A program made the translations under genes and the position numbers. Under the pieces are notes generated by a model. It worked only from the letters and a program-made list of their open reading frames with translations. It was not told where the DNA came from and did not search any database. Source: Areca catechu (lineage: Eukaryota > Streptophyta > Magnoliopsida > Arecales > Arecaceae). Taken from it: DNA of 64,000 nt. The number at the start of each line of letters is the position of its first letter. Within the stretch, counting starts at the first letter, position 1. This document shows positions 31,262 to 45,100 of this stretch, piece after piece. The stretch spans positions 68,866,748 to 68,930,747 of the forward strand of contig CM038038.1 in the NCBI GenBank assembly GCA_021397845.1, written 5' to 3'.

Positions 31262-34018
31262 GATTGTTTTGCAAGATTATCTTGCAGCCCAAAAATCAAA
31301 GAAAAGAAAATATCTTGACAGTGGCTGTTCAAGGCATATGACGGATGACAAGGACCAATTTATCATCCTGAAAATGAAAGAAGGAGATATGGTTACTTTC
31401 AGAGATAATGGCAAGGGGAGAATAATCAGAATCGGTAAGATTAAAATAACTCCCTGTACTTCTATTGAAGATGTGCTGCTAGTAGATAAATTGAAGCATA
31501 ATTTATTAAGTATTAGTCTATTGTGTGATAAAGGCTTCAAAGTTATCTTTGAATCATCTATATGTATAATAACTAACTCTCTTGACTCTAGCAACAAATT
31601 CATTGGCCATAGACTCGAAAATATTTATGTGGTAGATCTAAATGATCTAGTCATGTCTAGTAGTTACAGTTTAGTAGCAATGAATGCTAAGACCAAGGAG
31701 TCATGTTTATTATGGCATAGACGATCAGGTCATGCTAGCATGCATACTATTGCCAAATTAAACTCAAAGAATCTAGTTAGAGGTTTGCCTCATTTCAAAG
31801 TTGATCTTAATTATGTATGCGATGCTTGTCAATTAGGCAAATAAACTAGGGAGAGTTTTAATTCAAAAAATGTTATTTCAATAACTAGACCCTTTGAGCT
31901 ACTTCACATTGAATTATTTGGACCAACTAGGACCACAAGTCTAGGAGGTATTAAATATGGCCTTGTGATTGTAGATGACTTTTCTAGATTCACATGGGTA
32001 TTATTTATTGGACATAAAGATGAAACGTTTGATGTATTTTGAAAATTTAATAAAAAGGTTTCAAATGAGAAAAATATTTCTGTTATCTCTATTAGAAGTG
32101 ATCATAGAACTGAATTTCAAAATCAATTCTTCGATGAATATTGCACTGAGCACGGCATTGATCCCAACTTCTCCGCTCCTAGAACACCACAACAGAATGG
32201 TGTTGTAGAGAGAAAGAATAGGACTTTGGAAGAAATGGCCCGAACAATGTTATGTGAAGGTAATCTTCCAAGGTACTTTTGGGCAGAAGCCATGAACACT
32301 ATCTATTATATACTAAACCGAGTTTTGATACGACCAATTTCAAAGAAAACCCCCTGTGAGCTTTGGAATGGAAGAAAACCAAATATTAATTATTTTCATG
32401 TTTTTTGGTGTAAATGCTTTATGTTAAATAATGGTAAGGATAATCTAGGAAAGTTTGATGCAAAATCTGATGAATCAATATTCCATGGTTATTCATTACA
32501 TAACAAAGCATATAGATGTTTAACAAGAGGACTCTTACTATAGAAGAGTCAATTCATGTTGTCCTTAATGAAGCTAACCCCTCACCATCTAGAAAAGATG
32601 AGTGCATAGATAATGATGCAGGTACACTACAAAAGAAAATGAACGATCTAAATATTCAAGACAAGCTAACGCAAGATGGAAGTGAAATGATAAGCAAGGA
32701 TCATGCTAATTTACCAAAGGAATGGAGGTATGTAACTTCACATCCCAAAGATTTAATCATTGGTGATCCTTCTCATGGTGTTAGAACTAGGTCAGCACAT
32801 AGAGATGCACATGACTGCCTAGCCTGTCTTTCAAATTAAATCAGTTTGAAAGGAATAATGTTTGGACACTAGCTAGTAGACCTACAGACCATCCTATAAT
32901 AGAAACCAAATGAGTCTATAGGAACACACTAGATGAAAATGGTAAAGTAATAAAGAATAAAGCAAGGATGGTAGCAAATGAATTCAATCAAGAAGAAGAT
33001 ATCGATTTTGATGAAACTTATGCACCTGTTGCAAGACCCAATATCATTAGATTACTTCTTACATTTGCTTGCTACATGAACTTTAAACTTTTTCAAATGA
33101 ATGTCAAAAATGCTTTTCTAAATGGATTTATTTCTGAACAAGTTTTTGTAGAACAGGCACCAGGTTTTGAAAATCATGTTTTTCCAAATCATGTGTTTAA
33201 GTTGAACAAAGCTTTATATATTTGAAACAAGCACCTAGGGCCTGGTATGATAGATTGAGCATGTTTTTGAAAGAGGAAATGTTGACAAAACTCTTGTTAA
33301 TGACATGTCAGTTGTACAAATATACATTGATGATATTATCTTAGTACAACTAATGAAAGTTTTCGTGAAGAATTTACTGAGCTAATGGAGGTTGAGTTTG
33401 AAATGAGCTTTTTGGGTGAGCTCAACTACTTCCTTGGATTACAAGTCAAACAAATGAAGGAAGGCATCTTTATACGCCAAGCCAAGTACATCGAGGAATT
33501 AATCAAGAAGTTTGGCATGGAAACAAGCAAAGAGGCTAGCACACCCATAAGTCCTACCTGAAAATTGGACAAAGATGAAAATGGATCCAATGTTGACCAA
33601 AAGCTATACAAAGGTATGATCAGATCCCTTTTGTATTTGACATCCAGTAGGCCTGATATCTTGTACAGTGTATGTGTTTATGCTAGATTTCAAGGTAATT
33701 CTAAAAAAACACATATGCTTACTATTTAAAGATTTTTCAAATATTTGAAAGGTACAAGTAACTTAGGTCTTTGATATTCTAAAGAATCATCTTTGAATTT
33801 AATTGATTTTTTTAAGGCTGACTATGCTAGTTGCAAAATTGATAGAAATACACATTGAAATTAAGCACCATTTTATAAGAAAACATGTTTTGAATAATGA
33901 TATTACCCTTGAATATGTGTCAACTGAAAACCAACTTACTGATATCTTTACCAAACCATTGAATTTAGTTAAGTTTGCAGTGATTATAAATGAATTAGGA
34001 TTATATGATCCTATCTAG
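31262..34018 (+). pseudogene. Sirevirus C pol, with RNase H deletion
   Basis: The protease motif LDSGCSRHMTDD is near 31315. The integrase zinc region (LLWHRRSGHAS...CDACQLGK) ends at TAA 31842-31844. The integrase core has LLHIELFGP, so the first catalytic Asp is Glu, and PQQNGVVERKN near 32190. The RT has FQMNVKNAFLNG; the active site reads IYIDDII near 33325, next to a one-base deletion. About 75 codons of RNase H are missing near 33845, joining KIDR directly to HIEIKHHF. Many other stops occur. The start is in the -1 frame relative to gag, as in B and D. It ends TAG 34016-34018. It is dead. Confidence 0.88.
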
Positions 34019-34321
34019 AACCACCTCTAGAGCCTTAAAGACAATGTATCCAAATAACCATCTGATCCAAATCCCAAAATTTTATGAGCCTTGATTGAAA
34101 TACAAAAATATTTTTTTGAGCTCCCTCTGCTCGAGCCAACTCGAGCGGATGAACTGTTGGTCGAACCGGCTTGGATGTCAAGCCGTCTCTTTTTTAGATT
34201 CAAGCTGTAGGGTTTTATTTTTACCATTCTTACTCCTAAACCCTATTCCATTCCCTTCAAGAAACTTTCCAAACTTCTCCAAACTTCCATAAACCTCTTA
34301 TAAACTCAATTCCCTTGCATA
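34019..34321 (+). other. Pol-ORF3 spacer of Sirevirus C
   Basis: No gene. A small group of CTCGAGCCAACTCGAG and GTCGAACCGGC words lies at 34130-34170, the counterpart of the arrays in B and D. Confidence 0.6.
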
Positions 34322-35931
34322 ATGGCACCAAGGAGAGTAGCTGGGAAGAAATCTGGGAGAATTAGTGATCCAGCACCACAAGAACAAAGAACGAAATTCC
34401 GAGAAGATAATGTCTCCCGGAATGAACCACAGCTTGAGGAAGAAGGAAGCCTTATTTCTCCAAGCCGCCAAATGTCCCTAGGTATAAGACCAATCACCAT
34501 CGGCCGACATATTTTGTTCGAATATCTAAGGGAAATCAATTTTGTGATTGGGGATCTTATTGAAAACCAAGGCTGGAGGAATTTGTGTTCACTGGATATT
34601 AAGACCTATCCAAACCTAGTAAGAATATTCTATAAAAACTTGAGGTTTGGGAAAAATTTCATTGAGTCCTCAGTTAAAGGAAAGTGAATAATTATCACTA
34701 CTGTAATCCTAGGAAGTGTTTTGGAAATGCCTTTTAAAGACACAAAATATCTTGTACTCAAGGATAGAACCAAGGCATTGTAGACAGTTTTGGAAAGAGC
34801 TGAGGTAAATGAGATTGGGATTCTCAAGGCAAACATGTTGTCCATTGAGATGAGACTCCTACATAACTTCATTAGCTGAATCTTCTTACCTAGAACAGGT
34901 TGATTCGACTGGGTAAGTGAAAGGGATTTATGTTTTATGGAGCTCTTAATTAATGGAGAAAAGATCAATTTGCCTGCAATAATGATTAGCCAAATGAAGG
35001 AGGCAATTAGGAAAGTTAAAGTCTGTTTGCCATATGGAATGATTCTTTCAATCTTCTTTCAAAGAGCAAGTTTAGACTTGACAGGAGAAGACAGTAAGGC
35101 ATTACTTCACACTGACACATATACAGCCAAGACCCTTCAGAGAATGGGGTACTTATTAACAGATGGTACCTGGAAGAAGAAAACTGACACTCCTATAGTT
35201 GAAGAGACTGAAGAAGTCTAAGAACAAATGGAAGAAGCGGTTGGTGAAGGCATCACAATGCACATCCCTGAGCCACAGCCACAGTAGGAATCCCCTGTCC
35301 AGATGGACTTCGATACTTCTTTTCCAGATATTTCTATCCCTGATTTGCCTGACATGCCATACAGCACACCTACCTTTGATCAGGCTACAAACATTCCAAG
35401 TCATCATCAAGCAGCTACTGCTCCTACTATGAATACTTCAATGATACAAGACTTCTTGGCACAATAAATGAATAGTATGACTGAATCCATTAAGTCTTCT
35501 ATAAGTGAAATGTTTGGAGTATTTCAAAAATCAGTTGATGATAGGCTAACCCAGTTTGGAGATCAAATAAATGATCTAGAAGAAAGAATTGAAAATATTG
35601 AAAACTCCAAAACTGCAGCAACCAGTACAACTAGCACAACTATGACAGATGTTCAACCAATTCTTTAATTGATTACATCAAGTTCAGACTCTATCAAAAG
35701 CTCAGACTCTATCAAAAGCTCAGTCACTCAAATCCTTGAAGCCTACAGAACTGAGATGGATAACTTGCGAGTCAGAATGGGATCACTTGAAGTAGGAAAA
35801 AGGATGGAGGAAGATTATACCAAAGGTATTGGTATAATTAGAATTGAATTTGGGAGATTAAGAGGTTCAGCCGAAGCATTTGCCAATGTTCAAGCTTCAG
35901 AAATGCTTACACTATAAAAAGAAATGGTAGT
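34322..35931 (+). pseudogene. Sirevirus C third ORF, first part
   Basis: ATG at 34322 (MAPRRVAGK) starts a protein homologous to B's intact 602-residue ORF: GRHILFEYLREINFVIGDLIENQG, a leucine-rich middle, CLPYGMILSIFF and LQRMGY, then an acidic linker and coiled coil. It carries stops near 34685, 34782, 34876, 34902, 35219, 35286, 35465, 35667 and 35917. It is cut at 35931 by Sirevirus D and continues in frame at 56864. Confidence 0.85.
35684..35719 (+). repeat. 18-bp perfect tandem duplication in Sirevirus C third ORF
   Basis: TCAGACTCTATCAAAAGC occurs twice in a row, adding six in-frame residues (SDSIKS) in the coiled-coil region. Confidence 0.85.
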
Positions 35932-37610
35932 TGTTGCCCAAGTGGCTACCCAAGAGGGGGGTAAATTGGGACTTTACAAGATATAAGCAAGTAATGTGCA
36001 ATTTCAAAATCCTTTGCAAGTGGTAGGTGCTGTGGTAAAGTTATAGAATGCAGAAGCTAAACAAAATCAATAAAGTACAATACAAACACCAAATTTATAG
36101 TAGTTCGGAGCAACCCAGCTCCTACATCCACTACCTAAGATACCACTTGGGATTTCTACTATATTCACACCCGAATACAGTAGGATTGTTTTACAGGATC
36201 ACAATCCAAAACTTCTACACTTTGGTTTTACGGGATCACCAAAAAAAATCCAACACCCTTTGGTTTTAAACAAGATCACCAAAGAAACCCAACTTGGTTT
36301 TCACAGGATCACCAAGAACATATTTAGATTTTCAATCGGGCTCACCAATAACCCAACAATTCAAAGATTGAATTGAATATAAATGCAACAAGAAATGACA
36401 AACTCAAGTTATCGGATAGTTGCCGATGCAGCTCGTTGGAAGTCCACTTGAATGCACTTGAATAAGCTTTAATGACTTCAGTGGCTTCTTCTCAAAGTTG
36501 CTTCAAGCTTTAGATCATAGTTGGTGAAGACTTGAAGACTGACTTTAATGCTCTTGTGCTCTTTTGCTGTTGGTTGGTAGAATATTCAATGGATGCCTCT
36601 TTTCTTTGAAAAACTCTCTTATTAATTACTTCAAGGAAGTTCAAATCCTTCAAATTTAAAGTCTTCCATCATCCCAAGCCAGTTCTAGCCATTGTAGACT
36701 GTTGGAGAATGATTTTTGACCGTTGGAGCACCTTTGAGCATTCAAAAATAAATTCTAGAACTAGCCGTTAAATACCTGGAAGCGACATTCGAGTCAGCTC
36801 GGATCCTTCAAGTCGATGGGTCGAGTCACCAAATCCTCAATGTGGTCAGCTCTGTATCTCAGGGCGCAAAACAACACTCTGGACGAGTTGGCTCTTTTCA
36901 GCTTGGGTCGGCTTGAACTTGAATCTTAAACTCGAAGAGTTGGCTTTCTTCAGCTCGGGTCGGCTCTTCTTCTTAAATTCAGAAAATCTTACTCTAGAAG
37001 AGTTGGCTCAAAGCAGTTTGGGTTGGCTCACTTTCTCGGGTAGTCAAAATTAGGTCTGGCGGAGTCGGCTCTTTCTGGTTCAGGTTGGCTCGCTTGGCTA
37101 TTCTCAGAAAACTTCAAAAAATGGACTTTGGAGGAGTCAGCTCGGACAGATTCCAATCGACTCGGATTCCCTGGAGTCGGCTCGCTTTCCATCAAGTCGG
37201 CTCGAATTGCTAAGTTCTAGAATCCTTGCTGCATGCTAGTAAGCAGAGTCAGCTCTTCTTCTTTTGGAGTCGGCTCGAGTATCTTCTTCAGGATTTTTAT
37301 AATTTGAACTTAAAGAAAACTCTCACCAACTCTTTTACAATTTCACACAAACCAACTCAAAAACAAAATTTAAGGCACACACACTTACAGAAGTAACCCT
37401 TTTAGTTGAATTTTCTTAGCATTTTTGATTGGGTTCTTCTTTACAATAACACTTATAACACAACTCAAGCAAGAAAATATGAGAGTAGGAGTTGAAGTTT
37501 GAACATGAAATTCACCCTATAAAAACTTGTCAAACACTTGAAGAGTTGTCAGAAATAAATGTACATGCTCCAATGTTTGGTTATCATCAAAATCACTTAT
37601 GGGGTCAACA
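35932..37610 (-). repeat. 3' LTR of Sirevirus D (1679 bp)
   Basis: Plus-strand ends are TGTTGCCCAAG and GGGTCAACA. It matches 55163-56858 with clearly more divergence than the E LTR pair. Positions 36785-37275 hold about a dozen GAGTCGGCTCG-type words. Confidence 0.92.
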
Positions 37611-38405
37611 ATCTCCCCCTTTTTGATGATGACAAAACACTGGGCATGAAAAATCAGTAAGACACTTTACATGTATAGCAGTATTTGAAACATAAATATT
37701 CACATGTAATAGAGCTGATTGGATTTATAAGAAAATCATAGCTCAATAGATGATATTACTATATATCATCAAAGTGTTAAACTTGTCATGCTTTATAATA
37801 TTATAATTAGCACAAAACATGGAGTATCAGAGAGTTAAAATATGCAATTATGATCAGAGCAATGGGATTAATTTGAATATAAGTCAGAGCAAAATCATTC
37901 AAGAGAAACTCCTCCTTTCTCTAGATTTTAAAGTTATTTAAGCAATGCTATTATTTTTGTAGTCCCCTTTTTCATTGCATTTTAAGAATAGTTGATAAGA
38001 AGCTAATTTCCCATTCTTGTCATATTTTTCATAACTCTCCCCCTTTTTGTCAATCAATCAAAAAGGTGATTTCAAATAAAGCTCAGATTTTAAAATAGAT
38101 TGAGAAAGACTTCAATATTTGTTTGAGATAATTTCACTCTCTCAAACTCGAAATTATAATTAAAATTTCATTACAATTATATCATAATAAGCGTAATTTC
38201 TAAACAGAAAACATTCATTTCATTAAAAAGTTTGCAGGACAGAAAGTATATTGCAATTGTAAAAGATAACAAGTGGAACAAACATCATTTCAGAAATACA
38301 ACCAGAAGACTAACTACACAACTTATTCTTCTTCTTCCTTAGATGAAGAAGAGGAGCCTACCTCTATAACTCTATTAGAGGTCTTAGTTTTCAGGGGTTT
38401 AAACC
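37611..38405 (-). other. Sirevirus D 3' noncoding region with polypurine tracts
   Basis: TCTCCCCCTTTTTG at 37612-37625 is the polypurine tract next to the LTR on the minus strand, and a second copy lies near 38036-38049. The rest is AT-rich, with no gene seen. Confidence 0.8.
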
Positions 38406-39672
38406 TTAAATCCTTGAATCTAGTTCTAATAGGGGCTCTAAAAACTTTAGTCTTCTTGGCTTTTGGTTCTTTCTTGGCTTGGTAGGTTTAGGTAGATCAG
38501 ATGAAGTAATAAGAATGTCAAGTGACTCTTTGATGATCTGTTCAGAAACATCTTCAGTGGGAGCAGTTTCCTTCTGGGATTGCAGTAGAATGCTTCTGAT
38601 TTCTTCCTTGAAATCCTTCATTTCTTTTTCCACTTTTTGCTGGTGAAGCTCTTGTTTAGATTTCAATTCTTGCAATTTAATGTCAACTGACTTTCTGATT
38701 TCTTCAATTGCAGAATTCATATGATCTGTCAAAGAGTTGGAGATAGTTTCCATCTTTTGAAATATCAGATTTTTGAGTTCAAATGGAGTAATCATAGTGT
38801 CTTCAGTCCTTTCTTCAGCAGCAGCTTCATCTTCTTCAGAAATGATAGCAGCAACCTGACTAGGCATCTTCTTAATCTATTCTCCTTCTTGTAACTTGTA
38901 ACCCATTCTTTTAAGTGAGTTGAAGGAGTAGATATCAAAGTGATGTAGTGGCTTGCCTATTTTATTTGACAAATCAATTCCTGCCTCTTCAAATAACAGA
39001 GTGAAGACCATACCATAAGGTAGACAGGCATTGACCTTTCTTGCTGCTTCAATCATTTGGATCATCAATATGTAGGGAAGGTTGAGAGGCTCTTCTTTGA
39101 TCAGATGTCCCATGATGATCATGTCCTTCTCATTGACCCAGTCGAAATGGCTAGTTCTAGGAAGGAAAATTCTACTGATCATACTATGCAGCAACCTCAT
39201 TTCCCTTGATAGTAGATTGGCTTGAACATGTCGGACCATGCTCACTTCCTCTTTTTCCAAAATGAGTTTCAGAATGTGCTCCTTATTCGGTAGAAGAAGT
39301 TCAGTAGCACCAATCGTTGGCATTTGTAGTAGCTTGCTCAATCTTTCTTCATCAATTATAACTGTTTTTCCCTTGACAACTGATTCCAAATGAAATTCTT
39401 TAATAATAATATTCTCATAAAATGTCCATACCAGTGAAGGGTAGGTCAGTATGTCTAAAGAACATAAATGCTTCCACCCTTGGCTTTCTATCCAATGTCC
39501 AATTTTCATTACCATTTCCTCTAGGAATGTAAAGTCGATCCTTCTTCTGCAGGTGATGGGTCGATTGATCATTGAGACATGCTGTCTGGGAGGAGAAGGA
39601 GTTTTTTCATTTTGTTGGATTGGAGTGGACCTTATCTTTTTTCCCTTCTTTCTCCTACATCTATACTGTGTT
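38406..39672 (-). pseudogene. Sirevirus D third ORF, main part
   Basis: Read on the minus strand, MINRPITCRRRIDFTFLEEM (from 39572) begins the conserved domain: LSREMRLLHSM, TSHFDWVNEKDM, CLPYGMVFTLLF and LKRMGY. A stop at about 38877 separates this from a predicted coiled-coil tail (38406-38867) with KSVDIKLQELKSKQEL. The tail lacks the long Pro-rich end seen in B. A frameshift lies between the start codon, now at 49678, and 39572. Domain and order agree with B. Confidence 0.82.
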
Positions 39673-39677
39673 TACTT
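39673..39677. repeat. Target-site duplication TACTT of element E, left copy
   Basis: It is identical to 49627-49631, immediately outside the two E LTRs. Confidence 0.96.
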
Positions 39678-40369
39678 TGATGGGGTTTCAGGTGCACCGC
39701 AGCGGAAGTGTAATTTCAAAATGATGAAATTTGCACCGAAATCCCTTAGCCAAGATCTCCTTTTACTAATTAAAACATACATACTAACATTCAAACATAG
39801 ATTGTTAGAATTAGAGTACCAACCTGCTATCGCTAATTCCAACAAAGTTGATGTTGAAGGGGCTGATTGAATTCACCAGGCGTCCAAGTGTCCGCCCTCC
39901 GATGGTGATCCACACAGAGCAGTGATCAAGACAACTCTATCTTCTTTTCAAAGGTTCCTTCTATTGAGTTCTTCTTCCTAGAACTCAATTGCTTGGACTA
40001 TGGCTTGAATTCCTCCACACAAAGGCTTGCTTTCCTTTCCTTGACTCCTTCTCCTCCTTCCACCAAGACCTTGGCCCTTTAGATACCCTTGTCTTGAAGA
40101 AAAAGACCTTGTCCTAAGAGGACATAGGCTTGTCTTAAGTTGGAGGAGAAATTAAGACAATGATGTCTTAATGTATGAAAGAAAGGAAGAAATCAGAACT
40201 TCTTTCTTTTCTTTACCGTCGGAGACTTTTACTTTTATCTTATTCAGTAGCAGAGTTTCGACAGAGGTTTACTCTGTAGAGAAAATAATGCAAGAGCAAG
40301 AAAAATAAAAGAGTCTTCAGGAGAGGAAGAAAGAAAAAGATTACATAATGTTCTGATTTTTCCCGACCC

Positions 40370-40377
40370 TTTAAATA
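40370..40377 (-). promoter_or_regulatory. Candidate TATA box in E LTR
   Basis: TTTAAATA on the plus strand reads TATTTAAA on the element's strand. The same site is at 47898-47905 in the other LTR. Confidence 0.4.
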
Positions 40378-40711
40378 GAAATCAGATAGGCGCCTACACA
40401 CCTCTCCGTAATTTCTTTCTCATGCCCTTTCCAATTTCTCACGCCCCATCCTCCCATCTCATGGCCTTCCAGATTAAATCCCACGGCTCTTCTTAAAGGA
40501 AAAACCGCAGTGTTTTAAAAAGAAGGAAGTCGCGACTTTTCATCTCCGAAGAGATGTTACTTCGCGCGCCCGGGAGGAGTTAGCGCTTTCTTTCTTTCTC
40601 AAAATCCCATCAGCCGTTGGATTCTCATCCAAGGGGGGAGAGAAGGTGCGCTAATCACTTAAGAAGGAGGCCGCCCAAATAAAAACATCGGAGAATTTTA
40701 TTTGGGGCGCG

Positions 40712-40780
40712 CCAAGAGTCCATGCGCCATGGACTCTTCCTTAAGGCGCGCCAAGAGTCCATATGCGCATGGACTCTTGG
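40712..40780 (-). repeat. Two tandem hairpins in the E LTR
   Basis: GGCGCGCCAAGAGTCCAT occurs twice, each time followed within 5-6 bases by its complement ATGGACTCTT. The second stem (40751-40762 with 40769-40780) is a perfect 12 bp. The block is conserved in the right LTR at about 48240-48308. Confidence 0.8.
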
Positions 40781-42098
40781 TGTTTGGCGTGAAAAACAAA
40801 AGGGGGCGGGTGGGGAGGCTAGCCAAGCTACATGGCTAGCCAATAGGGTTAGCCACATTCCCATTTTTCTTAATCAAGGTCTAATTAGGTCCAATTAGAA
40901 CCCAATTTGAACCAATCCGGAACCCTAATTCGAATCCGATCCGAATAGAAGCTAGGGCTTGCAACACCTGCTAGAGTGTTATCTTGCAAAGATAATTTAA
41001 TTCCAAATTAAATTCTTGATCAATCCTCTTAAGTGTGTGACCCATTGGGTTCCACATCTAGCCAGCAGTGGGTTCGAATACAAGTTGACCTAATTTGATT
41101 AGAACTCTTTCTAATCGATTTAGGTCAAACCGGGCTTACCCGAATCGATCAATTAGGATTCTTCCTAACATGTGATCTTTGAACTTGATCAACCCACAAG
41201 ACAAGATTGACGTCTAGCAACGTGTCATGTCTACCCGGAAGATATGGAAATTCTGGTGAAATACCAAAATTACCCTTTAGTAGAGAGTTACCGTACAATT
41301 AAATCTTTCGATCAGCCTGCACCCAAAATATAACTATGGATATGGATATATGTCAAATCCAATATTATATTTGTTTCTAGCTCAATCTTATAATGATGAT
41401 TCGATTATCTTGATATTAGAAACCATCTCTAATATCTTCACTTTGATCAAAGATTTCCTGAATCATCATGCGATTGTTGACTAGCTGGATGCAATCTCCT
41501 CTTACTAAGAGTGATCGATTCCTTGTTGACCTACTCATTACCTTCATATTCAATTCACCATTCCCAGTATCAATCCTGTGCATGTCTCAGTGTCATGATT
41601 AGGATTGAACCAAAGGATGGGTTCATGTACATAAGGTACTTATGGCAGTCTCAGGTCAAAAGATTACTTGTACCACTCCCACTATGAGAACCTTCTATTG
41701 ACATGTAGCTAAGACTCCATTAGATGTTCTCAAGTTGGATCATATCAGTGAACTCATTCTCCAATGAGCACCCACATCCCAGTATTAGTGTCATACACAA
41801 GTGACTGTGAGAGCAGTCACCCTTTCCAGTATACCCGGGATGTGCTAGTCTTATCGGAAAACCCTGATCCCCTACTCAGGGTTCCTTTGACTAGGAATAC
41901 TTTAGATTAAGGTTTTAAGATTTTAGGTCTCACTGGTATGATCTCATCATAACCCTAAAATCATAGCCCTAATCTATGGGGTTCATCATATAATAAACAC
42001 AGCATATGATGAAAAATAATGCCTTTATTTAGAAAATTATCAATTACAATGGTTTGGGAGATACAACAGAGATTGGTTTGTAGGGCATATCCCTTTCA

Positions 42099-42113
42099 AT
42101 CTCCCACTTGCAC
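42099..42113 (-). promoter_or_regulatory. Polypurine tract of element E
   Basis: On the element strand the sequence GTGCAAGTGGGAGAT lies directly against the LTR start TGAAAGGG. It overlaps the end of the pol stop codon. Confidence 0.75.
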
Positions 42114-45100
42114 TAAAGCCAATCGCCTTTGAATCTTAATCCCATACATTCTAGGTGGCGATCAAAATCTCGCTGTGGTAGAGCCTTAGTGAACGGGTCT
42201 GCTACATTGTTCTTTGTATCAACTCTATCTATGTAGACATCTTGTCTCTCTACTATTTCTCGGACAAGATGGAAGCGTCTCAGAATGTGCTTGGACTTAT
42301 GATGAGCTCTTGGTTCCTTAGCTTGAGCAATGGCCCCAGTGTTGTCACAGTAAAGTGGCACTGGGTTTTCAATTTGAGGAACAACACCCAACTCTGTGAT
42401 GAACTTCTTCATCCAGACTGCTTCCTTGGCGGCTTCACTAACAGCTATGTATTCTGCCTCTGTGGTTGAGTCAGCTACAGTCTGCTGCTTGGTACTCTTC
42501 CAACTCACTGCTCCACCATTTAGGGTAAAAACATATCCCGAAATGGATTTGCTATCATCAGGGTCTGATTGAAAACTAGAATCAGAATAAGCTTCTAGTT
42601 TAAGATCAGAACCACCATAAACCAAAAAAATATCCTTAGTCCTTCTTAGGTACTTAAGAATATTTTTAACTGCTTTCCAATGATCCTCTCCTGGATCAGC
42701 CTGAAACCTACTGACAATGCCTAAAGCATATGCCACATCAGGCCTGGTACATAACATGGCATACATTATGGATCCTATTGCCGAAGCATAGGGTATAGAA
42801 TTCATTCTATCTCTTTCTTCAGGTGTCTTAGGAGACATCCTTTTAGAAAGATGTATGCCTTGACTCATAGGAAGATAACCTCTTTTACTTCCTTCCATGC
42901 TGAATCTTTTCAGCACTAAGTCAATGTACCTAGATTGGGATAAACCTAGCATCCTCTTAGATCTATCTCTATAGATCTTAATACCTAGTATATAGGATGC
43001 TTCTCCCAAATCTTTCATGGAAAACTGGTTTGATAGCCAAACCTTGACTGATTGCAACATTGGGATATCATTCCCAATGAGGAGTATGTCATCTACATAC
43101 AGAACCAAGAAGACTATGGCACTCCCACTAGTCTTCTTATAAACACAGGGTTCATCCACATTTTTGATAAAACCAAATCTTTTAATAGTTTCATCAAAGC
43201 GGATGTTCCAACTCCTGGAAGCTTGCTTTAATCCATAAATGGATTTCTTCAGCTTGCATACTTGATTAGGTTTATTCTTTGAAATAAAACCTTCTGGCTG
43301 TGACATGTAGACTTCTTCCTCAAGGAAACCATTGAGGAATGCAGTTTTCACATCCATCTGCCATATCTCATAATCGTGGTATGCTGCTATAGCAAGTAAA
43401 ATCCGAATTGATTTTAGCATGGCAACAGGTGAAAAAGTTTCATCATAATCAATTCCCTGTTTTTGTCTAAAACCTTTAGCCACTAATCTGGCTTTATAGG
43501 TTTCAACTTGGCCATCAGCCCCAATCTTTTTCTTATAGACCCATTTACACCCAATAGGATTAACACCCTTTGGTGCATCAACCAAAGACCATACTTGGTT
43601 TACATACATAGAGTCTACTTCGGATTCCATGGCTTCTTGCCATTTATCTGAGTCAGTACTCAAGATAGCTTCCGTATAGGTCAGAGGTTCATCATTTTGA
43701 ATGACTTGAGCTTCATTATTTTCAATAATAAACCCATACCTCTCAGGTGCCCGTGGCACTCTGTCAGACCTACGAGGAGGAGTTTTGTGTTCTGGTTCTG
43801 TCCTAACTATATGTTCTAATGGTTGAGAATTGTCTATCTGTATTTCTTGCACTTCTCCAAGTTCAATTGTTCTACCATTGCCCTTTTCCAAAATGAACTC
43901 TTTTTCTAGAAAAGTGGCATGCCTGCTAACAAAAATCTTTTGTTCAGTAGGATGGTAGAATAGATATCCTCTACCTTCTTTAGGATATCCTACAAATAGA
44001 CATTTATCCGCTCTAGGTTCCAACTTATGTCCAAAATTTCTTTTAACATAAGCTGGACATCCCCATACCTTAAAATATTTAAGATATGGTTTCTTTCCAC
44101 TCCAAATTTCATATGGAGTACTAACAACGGATTTAGAAGGTACCTTGTTCAGAATATAAACAGCAGTTTCTAGGGCATGACCCCAGAAAGAAATGGGCAA
44201 ATTTGTGAAGCACATCATGGATCGTACCATATCTAATAAGGTACGATTCCTCCTTTCAGCTATACCATTTAGCTGTGGTGTATAAGGAGGGGTTCATTCA
44301 GAAAGGATTCCATTAACTTTAAGATAGTCTAAAAACTCCGTGGATAAGTATTCTCCTCCTCGATCAGAACGAAGAACTTTAATACTTTTCCCGGTTTGTT
44401 TTTCGACCATACTTTGATACTCCTTAAATTTATCAAAGGCTTCAGATTTGTGTTTCATAAGATACACATATCCGAACCTAGATAAATCATCTGTAAAAGT
44501 GATAAAATATGAGTATCCTCCTCTGGCCTGAGTTGTCATTGGGCCACATACATCAGTATGTATAAGTCCTAATAACTCAGTTGACCTTTCCCCATGTCCA
44601 GTGAATGGAGTTTTTGTCATCTTACCCATGAGACATGATTCGCAAGTTCCTAATGATTCATACTCATAAGGATCAAGGAATTTTTCCTTGTATAACTTGC
44701 TAATCCTAGACTCATTAACATGACCAAGTCTATGATGCCAAAGTAAAGTATCATTAAAGTCTTTTCTTTTCCTTTTAGTATTGACATGAAAAATACTATC
44801 ATTGGAAGAAAGAGTTAAGAGCTCATTGCTAAATATGCCAGAACAAATAATTTTATTAGATAACATTATTGAGCAACCAGTGCTCGTTACATCCATTACA
44901 TATCCTTGTTTTAATAACAAAGGAATAGATATAATGTTCCTAATAATCTTTGGCATATAGTAACAATTCTCTAGCTCCAAGATCTTCCCTGAAGGCAACT
45001 TCAGAATATAGGTCCCTACAGCTTCTGCTTGGATGATATCACCACTAGCACCGTAGAGATTGAAGTCGCCTTCCTTCAATACTTTAAGCTTGTGGAGGTC

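Larger units (their letters stand above)
39678..42098 (-). repeat. 3' LTR of element E (2421 bp)
   Basis: Plus-strand ends are TGATGGGG and CCTTTCA. It matches 47205-49626 almost perfectly. Differences are concentrated in the first half; the last kilobase differs at one site. Confidence 0.96.

Noticed and set aside
40655..40864. 69-codon ORF present in both E LTRs
   Set aside because: It is produced by the hairpin block in the LTR and shows no codon or domain signal.
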